The notes: generated by a model from the sequence alone, not told the origin. A stretch of 64,000 nucleotides of DNA from Limanda limanda (GCF_963576545.1 NC_083655.1:21064204-21128203); one strand, 5' to 3'; counted from the first letter of the stretch, positions 1-10,135 are shown. A program made the numbers and translations.

Positions 1-117
1 TCAAAATGAAACACCGTTTTATTTTGAAAAATAAAATTAATCGTTAAATTAATCGACTAATCGGTAAAATAGTCGACAGATTTATCGATAGAAAAATAGT
101 CGTTAGTGGCAGCCCTA
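1..117 (-). mobile_element. hAT-type nonautonomous element terminus, cut by window start
   Basis: Read on the minus strand from 117, the sequence starts TAGGGCTGCCACTAACGAC and continues as an A/T-rich run with repeated 'TCGACTA/TTAATCG' motifs. This is the usual terminus of a widespread fish hAT-like MITE (known pattern, from memory). Only one end lies in the window, so target duplication and length cannot be judged. No coding sequence is visible. Confidence 0.6.
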
Positions 118-363
118 CTTTATATATAACCTGACCCAGGGTGCTGCCTACGCCGGGTTCACAACAAACGCAGAAGCCCCGTGCCAAGAAAAGCTGTCCG
201 GCGTCAATTTTTAACATTCGCCAGAAAACACACTGTAAAACGATTTTAAACAATATAAATGACCAAATATGCATCCCATTCTATTCTCCTGTACAGATAT
301 AGTGTTATAAACAATATTTATAATATATAGTGGCATATACAGTAATGTGTGAGGATGATCAAA
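118..363. other. Unassigned intergenic stretch
   Basis: AT-rich sequence between a hAT terminus and a reverse-transcriptase fragment. Open frames are short and have no recognisable motif. Nothing else can be supported. Confidence 0.4.
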
Positions 364-780
364 AATTCCTCAATACTAGCCAGAAGGATAACAGACTTCC
401 TCCTAAAGAATCAGCTGATCAGGGAAGCTTGTGAAGGGATATAGCATATGGCTCCATTCCCCACAAGCTGGTCGAGACCACCCTGGACCGCCACCATGTA
501 CGCAGTAAGATCACAAAGTTCATCCTGAACTACTGCAGGAACTTCAGGCTTAGAGGCACTTCTGGTAATGTAAAATCTGACAGCCCTTCATCAGAGTATT
601 TAAAGATCAACTCACTGTCAGAGCGTAGAATTTTTACCTCGAGTTCTCTGGTATCTGCCAGTGTATGAGGTAACCCTATCAGCTGTTGAAGGCATGGAGA
701 GGAAGATCAGCAGCGTCTCAGCTGTGCAGCACTGTTTTGGGGGAACAAACTCCAGCTCAATGCTTGTAACACCAAGGTTC
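364..780 (+). pseudogene. Decayed reverse-transcriptase fragment of a retroelement
   Basis: Three plus-strand pieces in different frames resemble a reverse-transcriptase family common in fish and mollusc genomes. The first, from 364, reads SSILARRITDFLLKNQLI. The second, about 450-545, reads AYGSIPHKLVETTLDRHHV followed by ILNYCRNFRLR. The third, about 650-770, reads SAVEGMERKIS and then NKLQLN. Intact relatives have the pieces in this order but with long segments between them, including the catalytic aspartates, which are absent here. The piece is therefore a dead, internally deleted copy with frameshifts and stops. The clade is not assigned. What is seen is the peptide order; the family is recalled from memory. 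Confidence 0.6.
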
Positions 781-2592
781 CTGATGTTATGAAAATAAGT
801 GGGTGTAACTTCCTAAGTTTTGTTGATCAGCACTAATAAATTATATGCATGGAACAAACTTAAAAAGAGGCTCACAACAACTGTATTGCCAGACAGAACA
901 TTGATAGTGGACATTTCTGGATAACTGGATTACATTTAGAAGGAATTTTTAGTACAACTGTATTATCAGTTTGCAAAAGAATGCTTGGTCCCGAAAAGAG
1001 GTTAAAACCAAAGCCTACGCTCTGGTAATGCTGATGGAATGGAACCTTTGACCAGCTCTGTTTGCCTAGGCCATGTGGGTCACCTGCCTAAATTGTACAG
1101 CGTGACATCTTGTAGAAATTAAAGCAGAATATGGGGCGTGAAGCCTGATATTACTCTACCTCTGGACTCAACGTTCCTCAATGTTATTGGGTGTGATAGG
1201 CATTGGTATAAGCAGATAAGATCAGTAATTTCACCAACCTTACAAATGAAAATGCTCCAAAGAGCAATCACTTATGACTGTATCATTACAAGCTGTGAAA
1301 AAACAAACATAAAATGTACTATAACATCCAATATTGTTTGTGAAAGCTAATATTTAAATAGTGCACGTATGCAATAAACCCAGCAGAGTGTGGGGTAATA
1401 TTAATAATAATTGCACCTCTTTTCCTCAGTGTCTCACTCCTTTTTTTTCCAGACATGCCTCTCCCCTGTGTTATTTCTTCTGGGAGGCAAATCACTGAGT
1501 TTAAAAGTGAGTAAAAGTGTCTCTTTTCTGCCACCGCCTCATGTATGGCTGTTAATTTGCCGTGCAGGGAAACATTATGGGGCCATTAGAGGCTCTTAAA
1601 TTGGATTCAAGCAGCAAAGTCATTATCATCCACATAAGGAAGATTTCAATTGAGAGTGCCTCATCTAATATTTTATATAACTACCATATTAGAGGGAAAT
1701 GTTGGATCAGATTTCCAGGCAAAGATAATTATCTGCAGCATTGCTAGATTAAGTTTATTTCGCTTTAATAACAGTTGTGGATTCATTCATATCTTATTTC
1801 CCTGCTGAAAATGAGCCCGTATAGCTGTGTCCTTTAAGCAAAGAAATCAGTGTTGTTCAATTAAGGGATTTATCACTCTACTTATTTCCTCCAATACTGT
1901 GTGAAGTAAATGCCATCTCTACATTCTTCAGCTGTACAATCTAAACCTTCAAATTGTACCAGGGACAGCAAGTGACGGCCAGTGCATATTAGATATATAC
2001 CTTTAAATTATTCAAATTAAAATTATTAAGTTTTTAATTGTGGTGTCTATTTTCATTTGTGCTAAAGTTGTCTCTCTGTCTCCCCTCTGCTACTGAGTAT
2101 TTTTTAAACATTTTCATAAAAGTAGGTTAATTATTGTCAGTGTTATGTACAACTAATAGCTGGGCAAACTTGACCAACAGGGAATTATGGAAGAATTCCA
2201 GTGCATTTATAATGGCATGGAAGTGGAGGATTTTCACCTGGCTGGAGCAAAACTGATGAGGCAGTTCTCAGAGACACCAGCCTCAGAGAGTCCTGTCACC
2301 ATATATCACAACACATCAACACCATATACTGGAAAACTAGAAGGTGGATTGAATGTGTGTGGTGAACACACATTTGTCACTGGTAGCTGATAGCTAACCA
2401 GTTGGGCTGGGCTATCACCGCCAATGGGACAAAACGGGTTGGCTCTGTAAAACAATGCAAAATGAATGTTGTCCACCTGTTGAAAACTTGTATATATATT
2501 TATTATTATATTTTTATTTTATTTAATACACTTTAGACCAGTGTATAAATACTTGATCTATAGAAGGGTTGTGGGGGTGATTTCTTAATTTG
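781..2592. other. Unassigned stretch, no gene seen
   Basis: No frame longer than about 70 codons and no motif recognised. There is a short AT-rich run near 2490-2530. 850-1100 could be further decayed tail of the upstream retroelement fragment, but I cannot align it. Some of it could be conserved noncoding sequence, which one sequence alone cannot show. Confidence 0.35.
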
Positions 2593-2655
2593 GCAGGAAC
2601 CAGGCTAGCTGTTGTTTCTTACTTCCAATCTTTATGCTAAGCTAACCTAACCACA
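2593..2655. repeat. Fragment of dispersed teleost repeat ('TTTATGCTAAGCTAA' family)
   Basis: Contains CTAGCTGTTGTTTCTTACTT and then AATCTTTATGCTAAGCTAAC. This pair recurs in a repeat very common in percomorph genomes, usually 'CTAGCTGTTTCCCCCTGTTTCCAGTCTTTATGCTAAGCTAAGCTAACC'-like (shortened here, from memory). Only about 60 bases are recognisable. Confidence 0.5.
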
Positions 2656-2913
2656 TTTTGAATTCAAATGAGATTGACATTTGTCTTTATGTTACTCTTG
2701 GGACCAACAGTGAATTACCATAATAGCCAGCTTTTGTAAGTCATTCTTTAACAGCATCATTATTGAAACAGTATGCTGTCATAGATGGTCTTATATTTTC
2801 TCTACGTGTAGATTTTAAGAGGATTGGGGTAATGCCTTTAAGGTAATACAAACAGTCAACAGAATACAATATAGTGAATTACTTTTCATAGTAACAGTAG
2901 TGTTACACAATAT

Positions 2914-4830
2914 GCACATTATTAGGAACGCCATAGTAAAACTGAATAGGCCCTCCCTCTCAAAATAGCCTCAAGCAGCCTGTTTGCACCATGGATCCCA
3001 CAAGATGGGATATCTTTATTTTTAGATACTTCTCCATGTTGATATTATTGCATCACATAAAAAACTGCTAATTTGTCAGCTGCATGCTCATGTTATTGAT
3101 CTCATCTGTCACATTAAAAAGGATGTTCTACCAGATACAGATGTGGTGACTATAAGCCCCTTAATAACTTCACTGGACTCATTGTCGTTGTCATGAAACT
3201 AGTTTTAAATAACTTTTTCTTTGTGACATAAAGCATTATCTTGCTCGAAGTTAGTGATACTCAGATAGACTGTGACAAAATATGACTGATCTATGGGCTA
3301 CACGTGCTTGAAAAAACATTCCTAACACCTATACACCACATCATGCTGTTGATGTTGTTTATGACCATACCATCTGCAGCCTCAGCAGAAATCCTTCATC
3401 AGACCAGCCTTCTTTTTTCTAGTCCTCAACTGTCCAGTATTGGTGAGTCTTGTTCCAATGCAGGTTATAATTTCTGTTCTTGGATGACAGGATTGGATAC
3501 TGACATGATCTTCAGCTGTCAGATCATCAGCCTTGTGTTTTGACATTATTCATTCTTAGATGTTTGCTACAGTTCACAGCATCCAAAAGATGTTGTGGTG
3601 ACGTCTTTCAGTGAGGTCAGGACTAGATCAGATTACAGCAGATATGGGGATGAATTCAACGTCACCTCAATTACTTTTTAATATCCCTAACCAGCCCTAG
3701 ATCCAGCTATTCTGTCGTTAAGATCACATCCTGGTGATGAAGCCCTGGAAATGATGTCCACATATCGGTTTTGATCTAGTGTTGGGATTTCTAAACTTTT
3801 AACTATAGTCTGTGTCTGATTGGACTCTTAAGCAATAAAGCTAGGAATAGTTTTAGTTAGATATTATGCTTCATACAAATGATTGAATAATAACCTTTTC
3901 CTTCCTAATGGTTAATCTACAAATTAGAAGGTATGTGCGTCACATTGCTGTTGCCTTGATTTGGTATAGTCGTTTGAATGTCTGTACAAATAGAACGTAC
4001 AGCCGATATAGCGAAATAATCATCTTTTCAGTCTCAGACTGGTCAATCTCACAGCTGTCTGATAAGTCGTCGAGGTTGGACAGAGTGACTTTGTTGATTT
4101 CATTCTGTATTTTGTTATGGTTAAGTTGGTGCAGCCGAGATGGCTGGAGCAAGACACTTTCTACTCAAGGCTGAATTACGAGACAACATCAGACTGTCAG
4201 GGTAGATAGAGTTGCCCTAGCAACCGGCAGAGTAGCGTAGGAGCATGACGGAGAGCTGCTGCTATGTCACTTCCTGGATTCGGTAACAAGAGGCGTGGGA
4301 CTGCGGCTGGACCAATAAGGGAGATCCAAAGTGATTTGCGGTGACTCCCCTCCAAATATTCATAACCAATCACATAAAATCTACTGTTATAACTATACCA
4401 AACCCCTGCTGTTCGGGGCCATTTTCATCTTCCTACTGCTAACTTAATTAGCATAGGCTGTGATAATTGTCCATAGCTATGAATAACTCTTCATTGTATC
4501 TTTAAATAAAACATTTGATTGAACCAAAATCTTGGATCGGCTTCTCTCATTATATAGGATAAACCAACACGCCTTAACACTAGCCTAGTCCTGGATATTA
4601 CTGAAGGACATCCAGTCATCATGATGTAATCTGGCTTCCTGCCTTTCTCCCTTTACTGGGGCCTGTCTGCTACCAACAACCATACCATGGCTTAAGTAAC
4701 TAAGGTTACATTTTGTTCCTCATTCTGATGTTAAATGTGATTATTAAGTTATTGCACTGCTGTCACTGTTGATTGCTGGGATACTTGCATGAATAAGAAG
4801 GTGGAGGTGTTCCCTAATAAATTAAGTATA
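2914..4830 (-). pseudogene. Tc1-like transposon relic, transposase in reverse, with LTR insert
   Basis: Sequence matches, in reverse orientation, a very common fish Tc1-like element whose ends read about CCGGCCACTTTATTAGG. The left end is near 2914 (ATTATTAGGAACGCC). Transposase blocks follow in the expected order: the C-terminal region with the 'LWDVVER' stretch missing or decayed (3000-3140), the block around the second catalytic Asp (about 3190-3260), the 'W.SDES' region (about 3380-3440) and the N-terminal block near 4655-4730 (ACCAACAACCATACCATGG). The right end is near 4828 (CCCTAATAAA). Many stops and indels mean no product. Cell role of the family: cut-and-paste transposase that binds TIRs and inserts at TA. 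The segment 3610-4650 is poorly alignable and contains an LTR-like insertion. Confidence 0.65.
4190..4577 (+). mobile_element. LTR-like sequence, possible solo LTR inside the Tc1 relic
   Basis: Between two alignable halves of a Tc1-like relic lies a more GC-rich block. It starts near TGTCAGGGTAGATAG and has U3-like sequence, a TATA-like ATAAAATC near 4375, an AATAAA signal near 4505 and a pyrimidine-rich U5-like end with TTCTCTCATTATATAGG. This order (promoter, polyadenylation signal, short U5) is typical of an LTR. I could not find matching direct repeats at the ends, so the boundaries are uncertain and no coding part is present. Confidence 0.35.
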
Positions 4831-5495
4831 TTTAGAGTTTAAACATGCTTTTGAATTATATGATTAAGGAAATTAAAAAAAGATTAAACCAAGTTTATTG
4901 TTGGTGGAAGCATTGAAATGAACCAGCGACAAAGTTAATAGACCCTTAATCTATCCTGACACTGTGTCAGAGAAGAAGGGTGCCACATCAGTGTTACACT
5001 ACTCCGACCTTTGCTGCCAGCCTACAGAAATAGTTCACACAGCCAATGAAGACAAAGTCCATTAAATGTGCTTTTTGTTGTTATTAGGTATTTGACCATG
5101 CTGATCAGTTTATGCTGCAAGTATTGTAGGCTGTCGGTCTTAAACAGACAACTATTTATGTACAGCCAATGTAGAAACACAGATATGACTGTCTTCTTAT
5201 TTGTTTTACAATTGAAAAAAATACCATTAAATCTATTTGTATGGAATGCACTCTCTAATTACAGGAATATCAGTGAGAGGAGTACGAGACGTGAGATTTC
5301 AATTTATTTAAAAAAAAATGCATATTCAAGGGAAATTGCCTCAGATCAAAATATAGCCTTTCTCTTATTTAACAACCAGCAAAGTTGGCAGTGAGTTTTT
5401 GTGTCAAAGTTAAAGTCATCTGTTCCTAGCCTGTATTGAGCTTGGTGTTTTCGTCAACTCACTGCCACAGTTTGTATGTAACATCCATCTCTTAC
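4831..5495. other. Unassigned stretch
   Basis: No motif-bearing frame. The plus-strand frame at 5068-5394 (108 codons) shows no family resemblance and has amino-acid content typical of AT-rich noncoding DNA. If the minus-strand exon-like blocks at 5496-5858 belong to a gene, this stretch would be intron downstream of them. Confidence 0.35.
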
Positions 5496-5858
5496 CTTTC
5501 TGCCTTGAACACAGAACGAATGGCAGCACCTGGCTCTGTACTGATGTCCTGGATGAGCCTATGGAATGATATAAGTTCACGTCAGAGTAAAGCATCTGTC
5601 ACCCACACCCATTAAATACATCCCTCTCTACTTGTTCATCATCGAAGGCTGTCACATTCTTCTGCAACCTAGACAAACAGCACACAGAAAGCAAGTTACT
5701 CCAGATGTCGCCAATAATGAACAGTGTCAACCATGATTTACTTCCTGATGATGGTGTGAAGGAAACTGAGGGAGAAAGTCTTTGATCCTGCAAACATAAG
5801 CTCATTGTACAACCAGTGCTTGTTGTTCTTGTGGGAGGACGCAATGGCAAGGGAGAGT
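5496..5858 (-). CDS. Candidate three-exon coding block of unknown gene (or gene relic)
   Basis: On the minus strand three blocks read as exons: 5858-5742 (117 nt), 5668-5609 (60 nt) and 5558-5496 (63 nt). Each begins after a pyrimidine-rich AG acceptor (CACCCTCAG, TTTGTCTAG, TTCCATAG). They end at GT: AGGAA/GTAAAT, AATGG/GTGTGG and GAAAG/GTAAGA. All splice junctions have phase 2, so joining keeps one open frame of about 80 codons: LSLAIASSHKNNKHWLYNEL..., then LQKNVTAFDDEQVERDVFN, then GLIQDISTEPGAAIRSVFKA. Introns would be 73 and 50 nt, short as often in fish, the second unusually so. An upstream piece near 6060-5945 (QQMIKQMQQGVNQ, then LPSLITIMAHEG) is in one frame but holds a TAG at 5997-5995. 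I do not recognise the protein. It could be part of a real gene with further exons outside, or a recent relic. Confidence 0.45.
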
Positions 5859-6639
5859 CTGAGGGTGAGAGGGTGGTACAGGGCCAAAAACACACTTGAA
5901 AGAGATGCCGTTCGGTATTTTCTTGTGGTACACCAAGGGACCGTCCTTCATGTGCCATGATGGTTATCAGTGATGGCAGCTTCCGAGCATCAGGCTACAT
6001 TTTTTGATTTACTCCCTGCTGCATTTGTTTGATCATCTGCTGATTTTGATTTCTGATCACCATGTTCAATGATAAGTGTGTGTGTGTGTGTGCCCCACAA
6101 TGCAGCTGAAAAAGAGAATCAGGGTACTGCTTTCAGCCAGTCTTTGGAAGAGCCTTAGTTACTTGCATGGTAACAACTAATTAAATGAAAATGTCAGATG
6201 TGGTGTGTTTTATAGGTGTAAGTGTTGGCATGTGTGATTCACTCAGTGCCTTTAACCCTCACCACCAATCATCCTATAATCAACAGGCAGGAAGACTCCC
6301 TACTACCGGGCTAGCTACACAGATGCAGTCTGGGCTTCCAAGAATCTACAAGATGGACTTCGAATAAGATATTGAATGTACACAAGAGGGACAGTGCATA
6401 TTTGTTTCACATATGCACAAAGCAGCAGGGTGGGGGGGATTTATCTGCTCAGATGCATTTATAACAGCAACAAATAACCTGGACGATTCAGGTTAGGCCT
6501 GGTGCAGCATACGGAGGCAAGATAAAACATTAATTCGGCTGCAGAGATTATGTAATTTTTGTATTGATCATATACCAGTCAAAGAAGACTGAAGTAGCTA
6601 TTGGCTTTTGCAGTAGTAGTTGTGGGTTTTGACTATAAT
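5859..6639. other. Mostly unassigned; short (GT)n
   Basis: Contains a short (GT)n run near 6077-6092 and the possible upstream exon piece with an in-frame TAG described for the adjoining minus-strand block. The remainder shows no motif. Confidence 0.35.
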
Positions 6640-6860
6640 TATCCTCTGGCCTGAAATATTTTGATGGTAGGCATAGGATTTGGTGACCTTCCTTGTTTCA
6701 ACTGTATAGGCTACTGCAAGTGATGAAATGGTCTGGGAAATATTTGTCTTGCAAGCTTAGGGCCCCTTAATCTTTATCCAGAGTGATGTCACCACGCCAC
6801 ACAGCAACTTGTCTCAAACGTGGTTTCATGTACCCTGTTAGTGAGGTTTTCAGCAGCCTA
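6640..6860 (+). pseudogene. Tc1-like transposase relic, left part (split by insertion)
   Basis: Plus-strand sequence matches the middle of the same Tc1-like family found reversed at 2.9-4.8 kb. Recognisable blocks are GATGGTAGGCATAGGATTTGG, then GGCCCCTTA, then TCTCAAACGTGGTTTCATG, which corresponds to the region after the second catalytic Asp. A stretch between 'GGCCCCTTA' and 'GTCACCACGCC' is deleted relative to the family. The match stops exactly at 6860, where a TIR element begins, and resumes at 9935. It encodes no functional product. Confidence 0.6.
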
Positions 6861-7844
6861 CACTGTAAAACCTGACAAGTTAGGTCAACTCAAACTGTTT
6901 GCTGAAACTGATTGCCTTGAACCATTTAAGTGTATTAACTCAAACAATTTAAGGTTTACAAATTATTTGATTTAAGCAAAAGTAACTCAAATATTTATTG
7001 ATGAGGCAACTTGAGTAACTAAAGTTAATATTACCGATCCCTATAAGTTACCTGACCTTAAATCTATTTAGTATTCTATACTCATATGCAGTATTTACAG
7101 AAACTTATTTAAAATGTGTTGACAGAATGTAAGTGGATTAAGTAAGACTAACTTAAATTAACCTTCTTTATACAAATGTTACCACTTAAGTTCAATTTAC
7201 TTAGTTGTCTTCCATTTAAGAAAATGATTACATTGTAGTTGTGATAACTTAAAACTTTATTATGGCTACTCAGTTCATTTGATGAAACTGATTGCCTTAA
7301 ACATTTTAAACTCTATTAACTCAAAATAAAAACACCCACATGACTCAGTTTGAGCAATTTATTTTGTTGTTCACATTTCAATGCAACCAGCTACTGAAAT
7401 TCAAAGAAATATCTCTCAGATTTTTCACATATGCAATCTTAAAGGCTACAGCAGACTAAGAACATTATTATGCCCATAACGATGAACTGTATAACACAAA
7501 GCAGGGCAAATTTTAAGTAAACAGTTTAAAGGTATAGTTCACCCAAAGTGTCAGTAACTGACAAAAGAAAACATTTTTAACGTCAACATTTGGATACCCT
7601 TGGATTCCGTGCCAATATTGTTTTACAATGAAGCTGTTGAATTAAATGTTGTATACATTAACATTTATATGCTGGAAATAACAATGAAATTAGGCTAATA
7701 TAAAAATAATATAAATATAAATTAAAAATATTTCCATGTGGTAAAGAAGAGAAGTGAGAACACCATAGAAGCAATCCAAGAATAGGATCTATTTTAACAC
7801 AAAAATCTGAGGTGCCATAGTTTACTCTATACACAAGTCATTAG

Positions 7845-8103
7845 CTACCAGTATTTGGCATGCAAGCAAAAAACAATGCTGACATTCAACATTATAAGCT
7901 CATGGTAGCTCAAATGTAGAGCATAGATCAGTCCACACAAAATTACCAGTAAAATCAGTCCAACATCTGTGAGACATTACAACTTGATCTTCGAGAACGA
8001 TCGACACATGATGAGTTTCAAAGGGAACTCCTGCAGGCACCTCCGCTTCATCCACCACTGCAACCAGAGCCACTGCTCCCTCCTGGGTTGCCTCCATCTC
8101 ATC
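7845..8103 (-). pseudogene. C-terminal exon of a 'SAMD3-like' fish ORF, frameshifted
   Basis: A splice acceptor TTCCATTTTCAG (plus 8104-8115, read in reverse) is followed by an open frame DEMEATQEGAVALVAVVDEA, then PFETHHVSIVLEDQVVMSHR. Near 7940 the frame shifts by one base. The new frame reads LCGLIYALHLSYHEL and ends at TAG (7847-7845). Fish proteins annotated as sterile alpha motif domain-containing 3-like end with a related pattern, 'V.LE...V......A..LLFGLIYALHL.YPKEL' (recalled, not searched). The exon lies inside a TIR transposon, so it is probably the element's own gene or one it captured. The frameshift makes it nonfunctional here. Confidence 0.6.
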
Positions 8104-8406
8104 CTGAAAATGGAATACATGTCCAGTGTAGTTGAGTGTACTTTTACAAACCATATAATATGATTGCTGTGTGGACCATAACCTTTGAGTTGTTCATATA
8201 GTGAGGGCAGAGTTTTGGATTGGGTATATTTTTGTTGCTTATATTTTGCTCAAAATAGCTGATTAAGACATTGGTTACAAATACAACATATTATGTTACT
8301 TTTAAAAGTTGGTGTATGTAATCATTCCTCCTGCATACTGCACTGCCAGGTTCGGGCATATGTTATGACTGAACAAATACATCTTTGGAAATAGATTGAA
8401 TTAAGT

Positions 8407-8640
8407 TAAAATTCACTCATTCTCTACTCACCACTATGCTGATGGCGGGGTGGATGAAGTGTTGGGTCCAAAAAAACCCTTTCCTTTTAGGGGTAAACAG
8501 CGTTGCAGCCAAATCCAATACAACTGGAGTTACTGAAACAGAAAAAAACAACAGTAATTGCCTGCATAATGCTCCTGTGGTGTCATCTAAGTGTCCATAA
8601 GCCCGTACATTCAAATTCAAGTCGAGACGGCGTCATTTAC
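8407..8640 (+). repeat. TTAA-type teleost repeat (AGTTCACCC family), internal part
   Basis: Reads AAAATTCACTCATTCTCTAC, CTCACCACTATGCTGATGG and AGGGGTAAACAGCGTTGCAG. This is the same order as the repeat at 30.93-31.1 kb (CTACTCACCACAATGG, CAGGGGTAAACATTGTAGCAG) and the reversed copy at 17.06-17.19 kb. The usual GGGATAGTTCACCC head is not adjacent, but a decayed head, GGTATAGTTCACCCAAA, sits at about 7531-7550. The copy is therefore partial, or split by the exon-bearing segment. Confidence 0.6.
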
Positions 8641-9310
8641 ACCTTGTTTTGTAGCCTAAATGTCAGCTTCCGGAAGTAGTGATGCTAACGCATCCAAGAC
8701 ATGAAGAGCAGCAGTGAAAGAACAACGTTACCTTGCGTGGAGGACGTATCGTCACGGGGTTCTCCGTCAGTAGTGAAGTCTGTCCAGCAGAAAGCTCTTC
8801 GTGCCGATCTTTTCCATCACGCCGGTGCCAGGTGCAAACCTCGTTCTGACCGGCTCGAACCGGTCACGCCCCCAGTCCCCGTCGGTACCGTGTGCGACAG
8901 CAGGTGAACGGCAGGTTACCGGAAGTGAGCAGACTCACAGGAAGGTGACGGAGAAAGTTGAATGAGTCTGTAAACGCTCAAATGGCTTTTCCAAATATCT
9001 GACTCAGTTTCCTCCCGGGCCTCGCTGTCTCTGGTTCTGCTGTGAATTGGCCGTGGATCCGCTTCACCTCAGCGGGTCAGCTCACCTGAGGTCATCAGCT
9101 TAAACCACTCACTTCTTCCTGTGCCCGTTTCAGAGTAAAAGCACTCTCGCGTTTCTGTTGACTGAGTCGATTCATTTATTTTAACAAGGTTTTATTGTTG
9201 CAGGAGCGGAAGTTGAACGGACTAATAACTTAGAGTCTTGACGTTTACTTGCGTATAGAGCATAGACTGTATATATAAGAGCCGTGCTTTTATTTCCGGA
9301 CTATAAAATA
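8640..9310. promoter_or_regulatory. CpG-rich core of the TIR element, likely promoter region
   Basis: Base composition changes sharply: many CpG dinucleotides in a window otherwise poor in them. ETS-type motifs occur (CTTCCGGAAGT near 8670, ACCGGAAGT near 8920, AGCGGAAGT near 9205). On the minus strand a possible donor, CGCAAG/GTAACG, lies near 8733. There is no long conserved frame. A 5' promoter/first exon for the minus-strand gene whose last exon is at 7845-8103 is the simplest reading, but this is inference. Confidence 0.35.
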
Positions 9311-9417
9311 CGATAATGATTTGGGCTGGAAAAACGTTTAGAAATCACAAACAGAAGTTGACCCCCCCTCGCCCCATCCTTCAACACTCCAAAATATTAA
9401 AAGATGTATAAGACAAT

Positions 9418-9458
9418 ATTATATATATATATTTATATATATATATATATATATAACT
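9418..9458. repeat. (TA)n microsatellite
   Basis: Alternating TA tract with two T-rich interruptions, inside the 3.07-kb TIR element. Confidence 0.85.
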
Positions 9459-9934
9459 TTCAAATGTACATATCCTACACAATGAATCACGTATAATATT
9501 AGTCATTTTCTGTCAATCAAGTTGTTAAAAATACCTGCTTGTACGTTATGTAATTAACATTCTCACTTTGGAGGATTATTAAAGATGATCTGGATGCATA
9601 CTTATCCAAAATATGATGATTTATAAACAAAAACAAAAATACAATTTAAAATCCTAAGAAATAGGAAAAAAGCAGCCCCATGGGAATTGCATTTTTTGTA
9701 ATAGTATAAAATCAACTTAAAGAAAACGAGCCATTGAAAAAAAATGATTCATGTCAGCAGTACTCAAAATGCTCTCGAATTTAAGCGCACTCAAAATAAC
9801 TAAGTTATTACTTCAATAATTAACTTTTGAGTTATGTTAAATTATTGATAATTAGTGGCCTCAACTTTTTTTGAGAATTAAGTTATTGTAACCTACTTCA
9901 TTTAGTAAGATGTACTGTTAGGTTTTACAGTGTA

Positions 9935-10135
9935 CCAAGTCAAGAGATGTAAATGCAGTCTGGAGAATGCACCTTTGGGATGTGGTAGAACAGGAGATTG
10001 GCCATATAAATGTTTTGATGCTGTCGTGTCACAATGGAGCAGAATCTCAAAGGAATTTTTCCACATTAGGTGGAATTCATGCCACAAAGAATTGAGGGTG
10101 TTTTGAGAGCAAGTTGAGGCCCCACAGAAATAGAG
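9935..10135 (+). pseudogene. Tc1-like transposase relic, right part
   Basis: The sequence continues the Tc1-like copy interrupted at 6860. It reads AAGTCAAGAGATGTAAATGC (family: AGTCACCAGATCTCAATCC), then CACCTTTGGGATGTGGTAGAA, encoding HLWDVVEQEIG. This is the conserved block just after the third catalytic residue. It ends with ATTCATGCCACAAAGAATTGA, matching the C-terminal 'MPRRI' region. Frameshifts and stops follow. The terminal TIR is not recognisable beyond 10135. Confidence 0.7.

Larger units (their letters stand above)
6861..9932. mobile_element. 3.07-kb TIR DNA transposon with TA target duplication
   Basis: The element begins CACTGTAAAACCTGACA and ends TGTTAGGTTTTACAGTG, an imperfect terminal inverted repeat of about 17 bp. 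TA flanks it on both sides (6859-6860 and 9933-9934). The flanks are the two halves of one Tc1-like copy, which independently proves insertion. Subterminal sequence is rich in AACTCAAA/ACTTAAGT motifs. A 20-base motif, GAAACTGATTGCCTTGAACC, recurs about 380 bp later (6904 and 7283) as part of an imperfect direct repeat. Contents: a minus-strand exon with decayed coding sequence (7845-8103), a nested TTAA-type repeat (8407-8640), a CpG-rich segment (8640-9310) and a (TA)n tract. The superfamily is not certain: a 2-bp TA duplication fits Tc1/mariner-like or related families, but no transposase is recognisable. Confidence 0.75.

Noticed and set aside
4375..4510. Host promoter and poly(A) site of a gene
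   Set aside because: Their order and close spacing fit an LTR better, and no exon is found downstream.
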